This document shows, in pieces, positions 36,006 through 43,942 of a stretch of 46,056 nucleotides of DNA. The stretch spans positions 1 to 46,056 of the forward strand of contig CAIJLZ010000001.1 in NCBI GenBank assembly GCA_903821605.1. Reading direction: 5' to 3'. The translations under genes were made by a program, and so were the position numbers. The stretch comes from an uncultured Sphingomonadales bacterium. Lineage in GTDB: Bacteria; Pseudomonadota; Alphaproteobacteria; Sphingomonadales; Sphingomonadaceae. Positions within the stretch are counted from its first letter, which is position 1; every line of letters begins with the position of its first letter. The notes under the pieces were generated by a model. It was not told the origin of the DNA. It was given only the letters and a program-made list of their open reading frames with translations, and did no database searches.

Positions 36006-36791
36006 ATGGCAACGCCACGCATCCAGTCAGTTGACCGAGCGTTTTCCCTACTTTCCCACCTCGCGCGGAGCGGCGGTTGCCAGAGCCTGCCGAGCATGGC
36101 CGCCGAATGCGGACTGACCATCGCCACCGCACACCGCCTGCTGGCAACACTCGAAACACTGGGGGCTGTGATCCACACCCGTCCGGGCGAATATCGCATC
36201 GGGCTGGAACTGGTGGAACTCGCCGGTCATGCCACCCGGGATACATTGCTGGTGGCGGCGGCCGAACCGGTGATGCGCGCCATCACCCGTGGCCTTGGCC
36301 ATACCGCCCATATTGGCGTGCTGGATGAAGAGTGCATGGTGTCCTATATCGCCAAGGCGGGGCGCGCGCACGAGGATGTCCCAACCCGCATCGGCAGCCA
36401 GCTCGAAGCCTATTGCTCCGGACTTGGCAAGGTTCTGCTCGCCGCCATGCCGCAACAGGTGCAGGATAACTATATCGCCGATGGCCCGTTCGTCGCCCTC
36501 ACCCGCAACACCATCACCCAGCCCGAAGCCTTGCAGCAGGAACTCGAACTCGTCGCCCGCCAGGGCTATGCCGTCGATGATGGCGAAATCTTCGACCACC
36601 TGCGCTGCATCGCGGTGCCAATCCATGGGCGACACGGCCAGATCATCGCGGCCATTTCCACCTCTGGCCATGCCAGCAAGCTGAAACGCAGCGACGTGCC
36701 GGAAGTGGCACGCCAGCTTCAGGGATATGCCGCGCAGATCAGCACCAAGCTTTACCCGCTTGCGCCCCTACCCCGCGCCCGCCAACACTGA
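36006..36791 (+). CDS. IclR-family transcriptional regulator
   Basis: A 261-residue IclR regulator. It has the amino-terminal winged helix (IQSVDRAFSLLSHLARSGGC, then SLPSMAAECGLTIATAHRLLATLETLG) and an effector domain with GLGHTAHIGVLDEECMVSYIAKA and YCSGLGKVLLAAMP, plus GYAVDDGEIFDHLRCIAVPIHG near the end. All are typical. It is divergent from TBDR 2 and the Rieske operon, and upstream of the racemase-family gene with only 22 bases between. It probably controls these in response to a substrate or intermediate, like PcaR and MhpR. Whether it activates or represses is unknown. Confidence 0.92.
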   Translation: MATPRIQSVDRAFSLLSHLARSGGCQSLPSMAAECGLTIATAHRLLATLETLGAVIHTRPGEYRIGLELVELAGHATRDTLLVAAAEPVMRAITRGLGHTAHIGVLDEECMVSYIAKAGRAHEDVPTRIGSQLEAYCSGLGKVLLAAMPQQVQDNYIADGPFVALTRNTITQPEALQQELELVARQGYAVDDGEIFDHLRCIAVPIHGRHGQIIAAISTSGHASKLKRSDVPEVARQLQGYAAQISTKLYPLAPLPRARQH

Positions 36792-36813
36792 CCCGATAGC
36801 ATCAGGAAAAACA

Positions 36814-37560
36814 ATGCGCATCAAGATGATCGTCCCTGTGCCGCTGCCTGCGGCCGCCGTTGAGGCCTTTGCCTCGCAAATGCCGCCCGCGTTGGTGCGC
36901 GCCGGAATCAGCGTCGATTTCACCGGCGTCCGCGCCGGCACGACCAGCCTCGATTCCCTATTCGAGTCCACCATGGCCGATGCCTTCTGCTTGGAAGCAG
37001 GGCTGCGCGCCGAAGATGAGGGTTATGACGCCGTCTGCCTCAACAGCATGAGCGACTCTGGTCTTGCCGCGCTGCGGTCTCGCCTGTCGATCCCAGTCAC
37101 CGGCCCGGGGCGGTCGTCCTTCCACCTCGCCGCCGATCTCGGCAAGCGGTTCTCGGTCGTGACCATGTGGCCGCGCTGGAACTGGATTTATGACAAGCTG
37201 GCGCTCGACACCGGCCTGTCCAGTCGCCTCGCCTCGGTCCGCAATATCGGCGTGCGGCCCGACACGCAGGAATTGCTCGCAGGCAAGGAAGACTTCGTGT
37301 TCGGCCTGCTTGAAGAGCAATGCCGCAAGGCGATTGACGAGGATGACGCCCATGTCATCATTCTTGGCTCCACCACCATGCACCAATCGCATCAATATCT
37401 GAGCGAACGGCTGGAAGTGCCGGTGATCAATCCGGGTCTGGTCGCCTATAAGCAGTGCGAGATGCTGCTCGACCTTGGCCTGAGCCACAGCAAAAAGACC
37501 TATATGTCGCCCGAAAATCCGGCCGACGATATCCTCTCCTCGGTCCCGTCCGTCTTTTGA
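36814..37560 (+). CDS. Asp/Glu/hydantoin racemase-family protein with one catalytic Cys
   Basis: A 248-residue protein. ATG 36814 follows AGGAAAAAC. It has the family fold with C75 in AVCLNSMSDSGLAALR, the first catalytic-Cys position, but the second reads VIILGSTTMHQ with S186 where two-base racemases have Cys. GPGRSSFHLAADLGKRFSVV is the connecting segment. A racemase with two Cys bases seems unlikely; a one-cysteine enzyme such as arylmalonate decarboxylase is the closest precedent, although there the kept cysteine is the other one. It is in the IclR transcription unit and ends at a terminator. Function unknown. Confidence 0.82.
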   Translation: MRIKMIVPVPLPAAAVEAFASQMPPALVRAGISVDFTGVRAGTTSLDSLFESTMADAFCLEAGLRAEDEGYDAVCLNSMSDSGLAALRSRLSIPVTGPGRSSFHLAADLGKRFSVVTMWPRWNWIYDKLALDTGLSSRLASVRNIGVRPDTQELLAGKEDFVFGLLEEQCRKAIDEDDAHVIILGSTTMHQSHQYLSERLEVPVINPGLVAYKQCEMLLDLGLSHSKKTYMSPENPADDILSSVPSVF

Positions 37561-37580
37561 TGTGACACGGGACTAAACTT

Positions 37581-37609
37581 GACGGCCCCGCCCTGCTGAC
37601 GGGGCCGTC
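37581..37609. terminator. Bidirectional terminator between convergent genes
   Basis: GACGGCCCCG (37581-37590) and CGGGGCCGTC (37600-37609) are perfect arms around a nine-base loop, 20 bases after the racemase-family stop codon and 17 bases before the AhpD-like stop codon. The downstream sequence on the plus strand is moderately T-rich. Confidence 0.75.
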
Positions 37610-37626
37610 CTGCTTGTTGCTTGTGA

Positions 37627-38178
37627 TTATTCTGCCGCCATCGCGGGAATGGCGCAGGCGGTGTTGGTTGCATCCAGCACGGCAAATAGCCGTCCGATGC
37701 CGATGAACTGGGCGACGTCAAAGCCGAGTTCGACGATTTCCTTTTCGCTGAAATAGCGATGGAGCCGGGCAAAATCAGCATCGCCAACGCTATAATGGTC
37801 AATCGCCATTTTCTGCGCAAACACGATGGCGGCCTTTTCACGGTCCGTAAAAAGCGCCGAATTTTCCACATTCGGCAGCGCCGCAACCAGTTCCTCGGTC
37901 AAGCCTTCGGCAATCGAATCCTGATAGCGAGAGTTGAGGCAATTTTTGCACTGGTTGATCTGGGCAATGGCGAGGCGGACGAGTTCGATCAGCTTGCGGT
38001 CAAGCAAACCATCCATCTGCAGCGTCCAGTAAAATGGCCCGAACGCCTTCATGATATCAGGGCGATGTGCCACCGCGCGCATGGCGGTCGAGTCGCCGGT
38101 CATCTGATCGACCCGCTCGACAATTTCCGCCATTTCCGGATCCATTTCAGACAGTTCCAGCAATCGGATGCGTGCCAT
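37627..38178 (-). CDS. AhpD/carboxymuconolactone decarboxylase-family protein
   Basis: A 183-residue all-helical protein of the CMD/AhpD family. It has an amino-terminal extension and the core LIELVRLAIAQINQCKNC, with redox-like C77-x-x-C80. In AhpD the His four residues after the second Cys completes the proton relay; here that position is R84, so the relay is changed. A second helix-loop follows with LTEELVAALPNVENSALF and FTDREKAAIVFAQKMAID. Members act as peroxidase-type reductases or on ring-opened lactones. The gene is alone on the minus strand, convergent with the racemase-family gene. A role in oxidative stress or a pathway step cannot be chosen. Confidence 0.88.
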   Translation of the reverse strand: MARIRLLELSEMDPEMAEIVERVDQMTGDSTAMRAVAHRPDIMKAFGPFYWTLQMDGLLDRKLIELVRLAIAQINQCKNCLNSRYQDSIAEGLTEELVAALPNVENSALFTDREKAAIVFAQKMAIDHYSVGDADFARLHRYFSEKEIVELGFDVAQFIGIGRLFAVLDATNTACAIPAMAAE

Positions 38179-38291
38179 GTTCTCTCTCCTATCGCGACGG
38201 CCTGATGACCGCCCTTATCTTTATGCAAGCCAGTCTAACGCGCCTGAGACGCCGCTGTCATACTGCCACTTAGGAGAGCCTGAAACAGCAA

Positions 38292-38323
38292 CGGCGCCCC
38301 ACCCCCATCGGGGTAGAGCGCCG
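38292..38323 (-). terminator. Terminator-like hairpin after TonB-dependent receptor 3
   Basis: CGGCGC (38292-38297) and GCGCCG (38318-38323) form the outer stem, with an imperfect inner stem ACCCC/GGGGT. It lies 20 bases past the receptor stop codon. There is no long T tract, so confidence is modest. Confidence 0.45.
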
Positions 38324-38343
38324 CTGCCTTCGCCTAGGTTAGA

Positions 38344-40692
38344 TCAATATTTGACGGAAGCTGACAGCGACCATTCGCGACCGCGATTATAGACGCCCTC
38401 GAAGGTCTGCACCGCATCGACCGAAATGCCCGACAGCAGGTAGCGCTTGTCGGCAATGTTCTTGACGGATGCGCTCAAGCTCAAGCGATCATCGGCCGAG
38501 GTCCAGCCGAGGCTGGCGTTGACCATGTGATAACCCGGCTGGAGCAATTGCGGCGTGTTGAACGAGTTGTTGTAGAATTTGCTCCGCCACGACCAGTCAA
38601 CCCGCGGCCGTAGCTTGGACCCACCCGAGAGTTCATGCTCATAGGTCATCGCTGCCGATAACGTCCATTTCGATACGCGCTCGAACGCATTGGCCGGGTT
38701 GATGAAGGTCGTTGCCTGATCGATTTCATCATAGGCGGCGTCGGTCAGCCCAGCGGTCGCTTCAAGAAACAGGCCCGGCAGCGGACGAAGCTGGGTTTCC
38801 AGTTCGAAGCCCTTGATCGTTGCCTTGCCCGCATTGGTGAACACCGGAGCTACGCTGGTGAACACCTGCACCTGCATGTCTTTGTATTTAGTATAAAAAC
38901 CGGCGGCGTTGATCGTCACCGAACGATCCGACGACTGGAACTTGACGCCCAGTTCAAACGCATCGACCTTTTCCGGATCAAACGACGGGATGGCCTTGAC
39001 CGGATCGGTGATCGGCGTGGTTACACCCGGAATGATCGGCGGGAAAACGCGCTGGGTAAAGCCACCCGATTTGAAGCCGCGCGACCAGGTGCCATAGGTC
39101 ATTAAGCCGTCGGTCACATCATAGGACAAGTTCACCATGGGCGTGACTTCGCTGAAATCCACCTTGGCATTGACGTCCGGCAGTACGCGCGTGCCCGCGT
39201 CGAAGATCGGGCTATTGAACGGCGCACCAAGGAAGGCGACCCGGTTTTCAATGATATACTGGTCAGGATGGAAGGACTTTTTGTCCTTGGTATACCGCAG
39301 GCCGGCCGTCAGTTTCAGGCGCGGCGTGACCTTGAATGTGCCCTGGCCGAAGAAGGCGAGACTCTCGTTACCGAATGCGCCACCCGACTGGAATTCCGAG
39401 ATGGTGAAGAGCAACCGATTGATGTTGTTGCCCTTCTCCTTGAAATAATAGCCACCCAAAATCCAGTTGAGCCGTCCATCGAGATTATCGCCAAGCAATT
39501 GCACTTCTTGGCTGAACTGCTTCTGGGTGATGCGGTCGTAATATTGCGCAATCGTCACCGGCGAGGCGTCGCCGTCGCGGGCGAAGGTGCCGCTCAAATG
39601 ACGATAGGCGGTGATCAGCTTGAGCTTGAGGCCATCGGTCAGTTCGATCGCATGGCTCATCCCCGCGCCCCAAATGTCGGAGTTGGAATAAGATGGCGCG
39701 GTGCCCGCATTGGTATCATGGCCGAGCACATAGCTATTGTCATAGCATCCCGGCACGGCAGGGTTGAGCGGTGCCGCAGCGGTCGCGCACGGCATCATGC
39801 CGCCCCCCGACATCACATTCGCGATGGTGTTGCTGATGTCGACAAATGGCGGGGTGTTGGGATCGGTCGTACGGCCATAGTTGATGCCGATTAGCGACAT
39901 GGCCGGGCCATTTTCGCGCGCGCGCGTGCCGTCGAAAAACAGGTCCGTCGTCCAACTGTCGGTCGGTTCCAGCTTCAGCGCAACACGACCGGTCAGGCGG
40001 TTCACATCACCCAGCATCATCCCATCATAGGTCCGGCGCACATAGCCGTCCTGATTGAAATAGCCGACCGAGGCGCGCAGTGCCGCCTTGTCGTTCAGCG
40101 GCAGGTTCACCATGCCCTTGAGAATGACCTGATTGTCGGTGCCATAGGTCGCCGCAGCAGAGGCCTCCAACTTCTTCGACGGAGCCTTGGTCGTAATCGA
40201 AATCGCGCCGCCGATGGTGTTGCGCCCAAACAGCGTGCCCTGCGGCCCGCGCAGCACTTCAATCCGCTCGAAATCAACGAGATCAAGAATCGACCCCACC
40301 GAGCGCGCGACATAGACGCCATCAACATAAACGCCCACGCCCGGTTCAACGGTCGGGACGAAATCCTGCTGGCCGATGCCGCGAATGTAGATCGTCGCGC
40401 TGTTGCTCGCCCCCGAAAAACCGGGGTTGTTCTGCAGCGTCAGGTTCGGCGTCACCTGTGCCAGCCCCTCGGTGTTCTGGATACCGCGTGCTTCCAGCCC
40501 GCGTCCCGAAAAGGCGCTGACCGAAATCGGCGTATCTTGGAGCGTTTCCTCCCGCTTACGGGCGGTCACCACGATGGTTTCATCGAACACCGAACCACCC
40601 GAAGCCGGTGTGGCTTCTTCCGCCAGCGTTGGCGTGGCAACAAGGGTTACGCAAAACAGGCAACTGGCAATAGCAAGACGCGAAGTAATCAT
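38344..40692 (-). CDS. TonB-dependent outer-membrane receptor 3
   Basis: A 782-residue receptor. ATG 40692 (MITSRLAIASCLFCVTLVAT) gives a signal peptide; the open frame extends over 300 bases upstream into the end of the monooxygenase gene without support. It has TonB-box-like DETIVVTARKREETLQDTPI, plug motifs IYIRGIGQQDFVPTVEPGVG and IEVLRGPQGTLFGRNTIGGA, and the terminal strand EWSLSASVKY. It closely follows the StyA-like gene (74 bases) on the same strand, so it is probably in the same transcription unit and takes up the same substrate. It differs from TBDR 2 in loop lengths. Confidence 0.93.
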   Translation of the reverse strand: MITSRLAIASCLFCVTLVATPTLAEEATPASGGSVFDETIVVTARKREETLQDTPISVSAFSGRGLEARGIQNTEGLAQVTPNLTLQNNPGFSGASNSATIYIRGIGQQDFVPTVEPGVGVYVDGVYVARSVGSILDLVDFERIEVLRGPQGTLFGRNTIGGAISITTKAPSKKLEASAAATYGTDNQVILKGMVNLPLNDKAALRASVGYFNQDGYVRRTYDGMMLGDVNRLTGRVALKLEPTDSWTTDLFFDGTRARENGPAMSLIGINYGRTTDPNTPPFVDISNTIANVMSGGGMMPCATAAAPLNPAVPGCYDNSYVLGHDTNAGTAPSYSNSDIWGAGMSHAIELTDGLKLKLITAYRHLSGTFARDGDASPVTIAQYYDRITQKQFSQEVQLLGDNLDGRLNWILGGYYFKEKGNNINRLLFTISEFQSGGAFGNESLAFFGQGTFKVTPRLKLTAGLRYTKDKKSFHPDQYIIENRVAFLGAPFNSPIFDAGTRVLPDVNAKVDFSEVTPMVNLSYDVTDGLMTYGTWSRGFKSGGFTQRVFPPIIPGVTTPITDPVKAIPSFDPEKVDAFELGVKFQSSDRSVTINAAGFYTKYKDMQVQVFTSVAPVFTNAGKATIKGFELETQLRPLPGLFLEATAGLTDAAYDEIDQATTFINPANAFERVSKWTLSAAMTYEHELSGGSKLRPRVDWSWRSKFYNNSFNTPQLLQPGYHMVNASLGWTSADDRLSLSASVKNIADKRYLLSGISVDAVQTFEGVYNRGREWSLSASVKY

Positions 40693-40766
40693 GACAAAAG
40701 GCCCCCCAAGATATTTTTCGGTTATGGAAACATGGTTGCGGCAATGAAGCTGCAGGAACGGCCCCC

Positions 40767-42002
40767 TCAGGCCGCGACCTGCATCTTTTCGGCGAGAAAG
40801 CGGTCGGCCGCGGCAGGTTCGAAATACCAAGGCGTGATCGACTGCGGGTCGTTGAAACTGTTCGCCATGGCATGGGCGACAGCCGGATTCTGCGATGCCG
40901 CTTGCAGAATTTTCATCATATGCGCCGGCGGCTGGCCAAGCGTCATATTGGTGTAGTTCACCGCCCATTGGGCATAATCCCAGAAGCGTTCGAACACATT
41001 CGTCATCCACGCCGCATCGAACGGCCCGTTCGGGTTCGCCCGGATCGCATCGAGATAGATCTGCGCCCCCTTGGAGGCGTTGTTCGACCCCTGTCCCGTG
41101 ATCGGGTCATTGAGCACCAGCACATCGCCCAGCCCCAGCACGGTGCGTCCGCTTGGCAACGTCGCCACCGGATGCTTGACCGTCGGCGTCACCCGACCGC
41201 GCAACACCGCCTGGTCGTCGGTGAGTTCAAGCCGGCCATCAATGCGCTCGGCTTCATGTGGGAAATAGGTGCGCAGCAGATGTTCGCTCACCGCCAGATG
41301 ATCGGCCGCCGTCTTCACATCGGCCCAACAGTCCATCGGGCCACCCGGCACACATTCGATCGTAAAGATGTCGCACGGCCCGGACCGGGTAAGCCCCGGA
41401 AAGGTCACATATTCGCCAATGCCCGGATTGACGTTGATGCTGATCGCCGGATCGCCATCGCGCGGCCGCATCGGCTTGACATAGGTGAGCGCCAACACGC
41501 GCATCGGCTGGGTATAGGGCGAGCGCTCCGGGTTGCGCTGGAACAATTGGCCGATCTCGCCCTTGCCCGAGGCGACGATCACCAGATCGAAATCAAGCGT
41601 CAGCTCCTCCAGCGTCGCGATGTCCGCATCCTGATAGAGAATCTTGCCGCCAAGCTTTTCGAAATGATCCATCCAGCGTGGCATCTTGATCCGCTGGTCA
41701 ATCGACTGGCCCGGCTCGTCCATCTGCCCTTCCCAATAGAGCATGACATTGCCGTCACCATCACCGATCCGCATCGATGCGGCGCTGTATTTGACGTCCT
41801 CATGTTCCCAGAAATCGATCCCGAGATCGCGCTCCAGCCCAAGCGCCATGCCGTACATGGACTGGCTCGACGTCACGAAGCCGTCATGAATTTGCTGTCC
41901 TGTGCGATTGGACAGCACGGTTACGTCATGGCCATCCTGTCGCAAGCCGATCGCGAGATGAAGCCCGCCCTGACCTGCACCGACAATTGCAATCTTCGCC
42001 AT
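40767..42002 (-). CDS. StyA-like FAD monooxygenase, oxygenase component
   Basis: A 411-residue group E flavoprotein monooxygenase like styrene monooxygenase StyA and indole monooxygenases. The FAD motif is IVGAGQGGLHLAIGLRQDGH at residues 6-25. The middle has DLVIVASGKGEIGQLFQ, and the late motif VLGLGDVLVLNDPITGQGSN matches StyA GLGDIQATVDPVLGQGAN. These enzymes use FADH2 from a separate reductase to epoxidise alkenes or indole. The matching reductase gene is at 43349 on the opposite strand, past the AraC gene. It probably heads a unit with TBDR 3 and has a two-box XylS-like site 59 bases before its ATG. Confidence 0.9.
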   Translation of the reverse strand: MAKIAIVGAGQGGLHLAIGLRQDGHDVTVLSNRTGQQIHDGFVTSSQSMYGMALGLERDLGIDFWEHEDVKYSAASMRIGDGDGNVMLYWEGQMDEPGQSIDQRIKMPRWMDHFEKLGGKILYQDADIATLEELTLDFDLVIVASGKGEIGQLFQRNPERSPYTQPMRVLALTYVKPMRPRDGDPAISINVNPGIGEYVTFPGLTRSGPCDIFTIECVPGGPMDCWADVKTAADHLAVSEHLLRTYFPHEAERIDGRLELTDDQAVLRGRVTPTVKHPVATLPSGRTVLGLGDVLVLNDPITGQGSNNASKGAQIYLDAIRANPNGPFDAAWMTNVFERFWDYAQWAVNYTNMTLGQPPAHMMKILQAASQNPAVAHAMANSFNDPQSITPWYFEPAAADRFLAEKMQVAA

Positions 42003-42060
42003 CGCCCACTCCGCTCATCTGATTGAATGGAGTGAGACTATGGCGATGGTGCAACGCGGC

Positions 42061-42095
42061 AATCCGCTGGTGGCAATCATTATCCGGTTCGTGCA
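42061..42095 (-). promoter_or_regulatory. XylS-like double box in front of the StyA-like gene
   Basis: On the minus strand: TGCA, six bases, GGATA (42095-42081), then TGCC, six bases, GGATT (42075-42061). The half-sites match the XylS consensus TGCA-N6-GGNTA (second one degenerate) and are 20 bases apart. The near box ends 59 bases before ATG 42002. A site for the AraC-family protein encoded next door is inferred. Confidence 0.6.
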
Positions 42096-42113
42096 AACCG
42101 GTGAAATGACTTC

Positions 42114-43217
42114 TCAGTGCCGTGATCGGCGAGCACGGTGGCGCAGTGTCTCGCTTGGGCTTTCGCCGAAACGGGCGCGATATTGCTGGGCGAAGCGGCC
42201 AAGATGGTCGAACCCCCATTCAAACGCGACCGTCGTCACCGTGCGCTCCGCCCCACCCTCCAACAAAGCCTGCCGCACCCGGTCAAGCCGGATATCGCGC
42301 AGCAACTGCATCGGCGTCGTGCCCAGCGACTGCCGAAACAGGTGGTACAGCGTGCGCAGCGGGACACCTGCCACCTCGACGAGGCGTGGCATGTCGATTT
42401 CCTCATCGGCATGGGCTTCAAGATAGTCGCGGACGCGGGTGACAATCCGCCCTTCGCCCGTGGTTGAAAGCTGGCTGAACTCCTCGGTCCGGTCGTGCGG
42501 CTGAAGGAAGAGCAGCGCGCTCATCAGCGTATTCTCGATATGGCTCACGATCAGGGGCGGCAGGTTTTGCGGCCCGAATTGATCGGCGCAGCGCAGGCCC
42601 GACTTGATCTGGTCAAGAATCAATTGCCCGGCGGACGAACCCAGTTCAAGCTGCGATTGCAAGCGCAAGGACTGGCGCTGCGGACGCCCGGTGCAACGCT
42701 CGACAAAGCGCTCAAACCGGGTTCGATCGATGCGCAACACGACCTTGCGGCAATCGGCACCCCATCGCATCTGGAGATGTTCATCGGGATGCTGGATCGA
42801 GGCCCTGCCCGGGCCGGTGTGGAAATCATCCCGTCCGAACTGGATGGCCGCCTGACCAGAAATCGGCATCTGCAACAGGTAGAAATTTTCGAGTGCCCCC
42901 GGCGTCACCAGCACATCTGCGCCATAGGCCATCATCACCAACCCGACGCCGCCAAGCCGGATATGATCGAACACCGTATCCAGATCCTGGCGACGGTTGA
43001 TCAGCGACAGGTCATGATTGCAGAACACATCGCCGACATAACGCTGCGCCTCATCCAGTTCGCGTGAGGCGAAATGAGCATGGCCGGCGAGCGGATTACG
43101 CTCGCACAGGCGGAGCAGGTCGTGATCGACAACACCCACCATGGCAGGGCTTTCATGTCCAGCGTCCGGCAGATCGTCTGACGCCAGTCTCCTCCACCGC
43201 GCCCGGTCTCCGGTCAT
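42114..43217 (-). CDS. AraC/XylS-family transcriptional activator
   Basis: A 367-residue regulator. The first two thirds form a cupin-like effector domain (AraC_binding_2 type) with LGGVGLVMMAYGADVLVTPG and MPISGQAAIQFG. The terminal about 100 residues hold two helix-turn-helix motifs: DMPRLVEVAGVPLRTLYHLF and the second with VAFEWGFDHLGRFAQQYRARFGESP. The layout is like AndR and other aromatic-acid activators. It lies between the StyA-like and StyB-like genes, and both promoters carry matching direct-repeat boxes. It probably activates both when the substrate is present. ATG 43217 was chosen; a later in-frame Met at residue 26 is possible. Confidence 0.92.
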   Translation of the reverse strand: MTGDRARWRRLASDDLPDAGHESPAMVGVVDHDLLRLCERNPLAGHAHFASRELDEAQRYVGDVFCNHDLSLINRRQDLDTVFDHIRLGGVGLVMMAYGADVLVTPGALENFYLLQMPISGQAAIQFGRDDFHTGPGRASIQHPDEHLQMRWGADCRKVVLRIDRTRFERFVERCTGRPQRQSLRLQSQLELGSSAGQLILDQIKSGLRCADQFGPQNLPPLIVSHIENTLMSALLFLQPHDRTEEFSQLSTTGEGRIVTRVRDYLEAHADEEIDMPRLVEVAGVPLRTLYHLFRQSLGTTPMQLLRDIRLDRVRQALLEGGAERTVTTVAFEWGFDHLGRFAQQYRARFGESPSETLRHRARRSRH

Positions 43218-43250
43218 TTATGCCTGAAAACTACATTTGTTGAAGCGGCT

Positions 43251-43286
43251 TGCATAGATCGGATAGTGCCACGACCTGACCGGATA
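43251..43286 (+). promoter_or_regulatory. XylS-like double box in front of the StyB-like gene
   Basis: TGCA, six bases, GGATA (43251-43265) is a perfect XylS half-site. A second GGATA lies exactly 21 bases downstream (43282-43286), preceded by a degenerate first half. The spacing of 21 bases is that of XylS and AraC direct repeats. A -10-like TATCTA is at 43304-43309, 17 bases beyond the second box, and the ATG is at 43349. The box is also 34 bases upstream of the divergent AraC gene, so autoregulation is possible. Confidence 0.65.
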
Positions 43287-43348
43287 GCGCCTAGCATTCT
43301 CATTATCTACGAATCGTGTCCTGAAGAACACAGTGCACCGGGGCGAAT

Positions 43349-43837
43349 ATGGATCAGTTCAAGCAGGGCATGCGACAATTGGCGGGCGCGGTGACGGTGG
43401 TCACGGCGGGCAAGCATGACGATATTGCGGGGCTGACGGCGACTGCCGTCTGTTCACTGACAGCGGACCCGCCGCGCCTGCTCGCCTGTCTCAATATGAA
43501 CGGCGTCACCTTCGAGCTGCTGCGGCGGCACGGCCGCTTTTGCGTCAATGTGATTGGCGAGGACGATCTGCGCGTCGCCGAGGCCTTTGCCGGCATGGGT
43601 CATGTGCCGCCCACCGGTAAATTCGGCGTTGGCGAGTGGGAAATGGCCGAAGACCGCGCCCCGCGCCTGCGTTCGGCGCTCGTCGCGTTCGAATGCAAAG
43701 TCCATAGCGTGACGATGCTCTCGACCCATGGATTGGCCATTGGCGATGTGACGGCCGTGCATGTCGCCCCCCATTGCGGGCCGCTGCTCTATCATGATGG
43801 CCAGTTCGCGGGATTGGCGGGCCTGCTGCCGGCCTAA
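43349..43837 (+). CDS. StyB/HpaC-type flavin reductase
   Basis: A 162-residue NAD(P)H:flavin reductase. It has the family start QFKQGMRQLAGAVTVVTAGK, the flavin-binding GLTATAVCSLTADPPRLLAC, FCVNVIGEDDLRVAEAFAG and a terminal HDGQFAGLAGLLPA. The length is typical of StyB or HpaC. It supplies reduced FAD by diffusion to the oxygenase, most likely the StyA-like enzyme at 40767. It is separated from that gene by the divergent regulator, whereas styA and styB normally sit side by side. It is followed by an SDR gene on the same strand 105 bases later. Confidence 0.9.
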   Translation: MDQFKQGMRQLAGAVTVVTAGKHDDIAGLTATAVCSLTADPPRLLACLNMNGVTFELLRRHGRFCVNVIGEDDLRVAEAFAGMGHVPPTGKFGVGEWEMAEDRAPRLRSALVAFECKVHSVTMLSTHGLAIGDVTAVHVAPHCGPLLYHDGQFAGLAGLLPA

Positions 43838-43942
43838 TTCCGGCCCGATCTCACTATCGGAGAGTAGTGGGGCAGCCTCACTTGCCCTTGGCCTTGGTCA
43901 CTCCCTAGCCTGACCTCATCGACAATGAGGGTGGAGGACCGC

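Noticed and set aside
38200-38240. A possible third XylS-like box upstream of the AhpD-like gene
   Set aside because: The minus strand has TGCATAAAGAT but lacks the GGNTA half, and no second repeat is in register.
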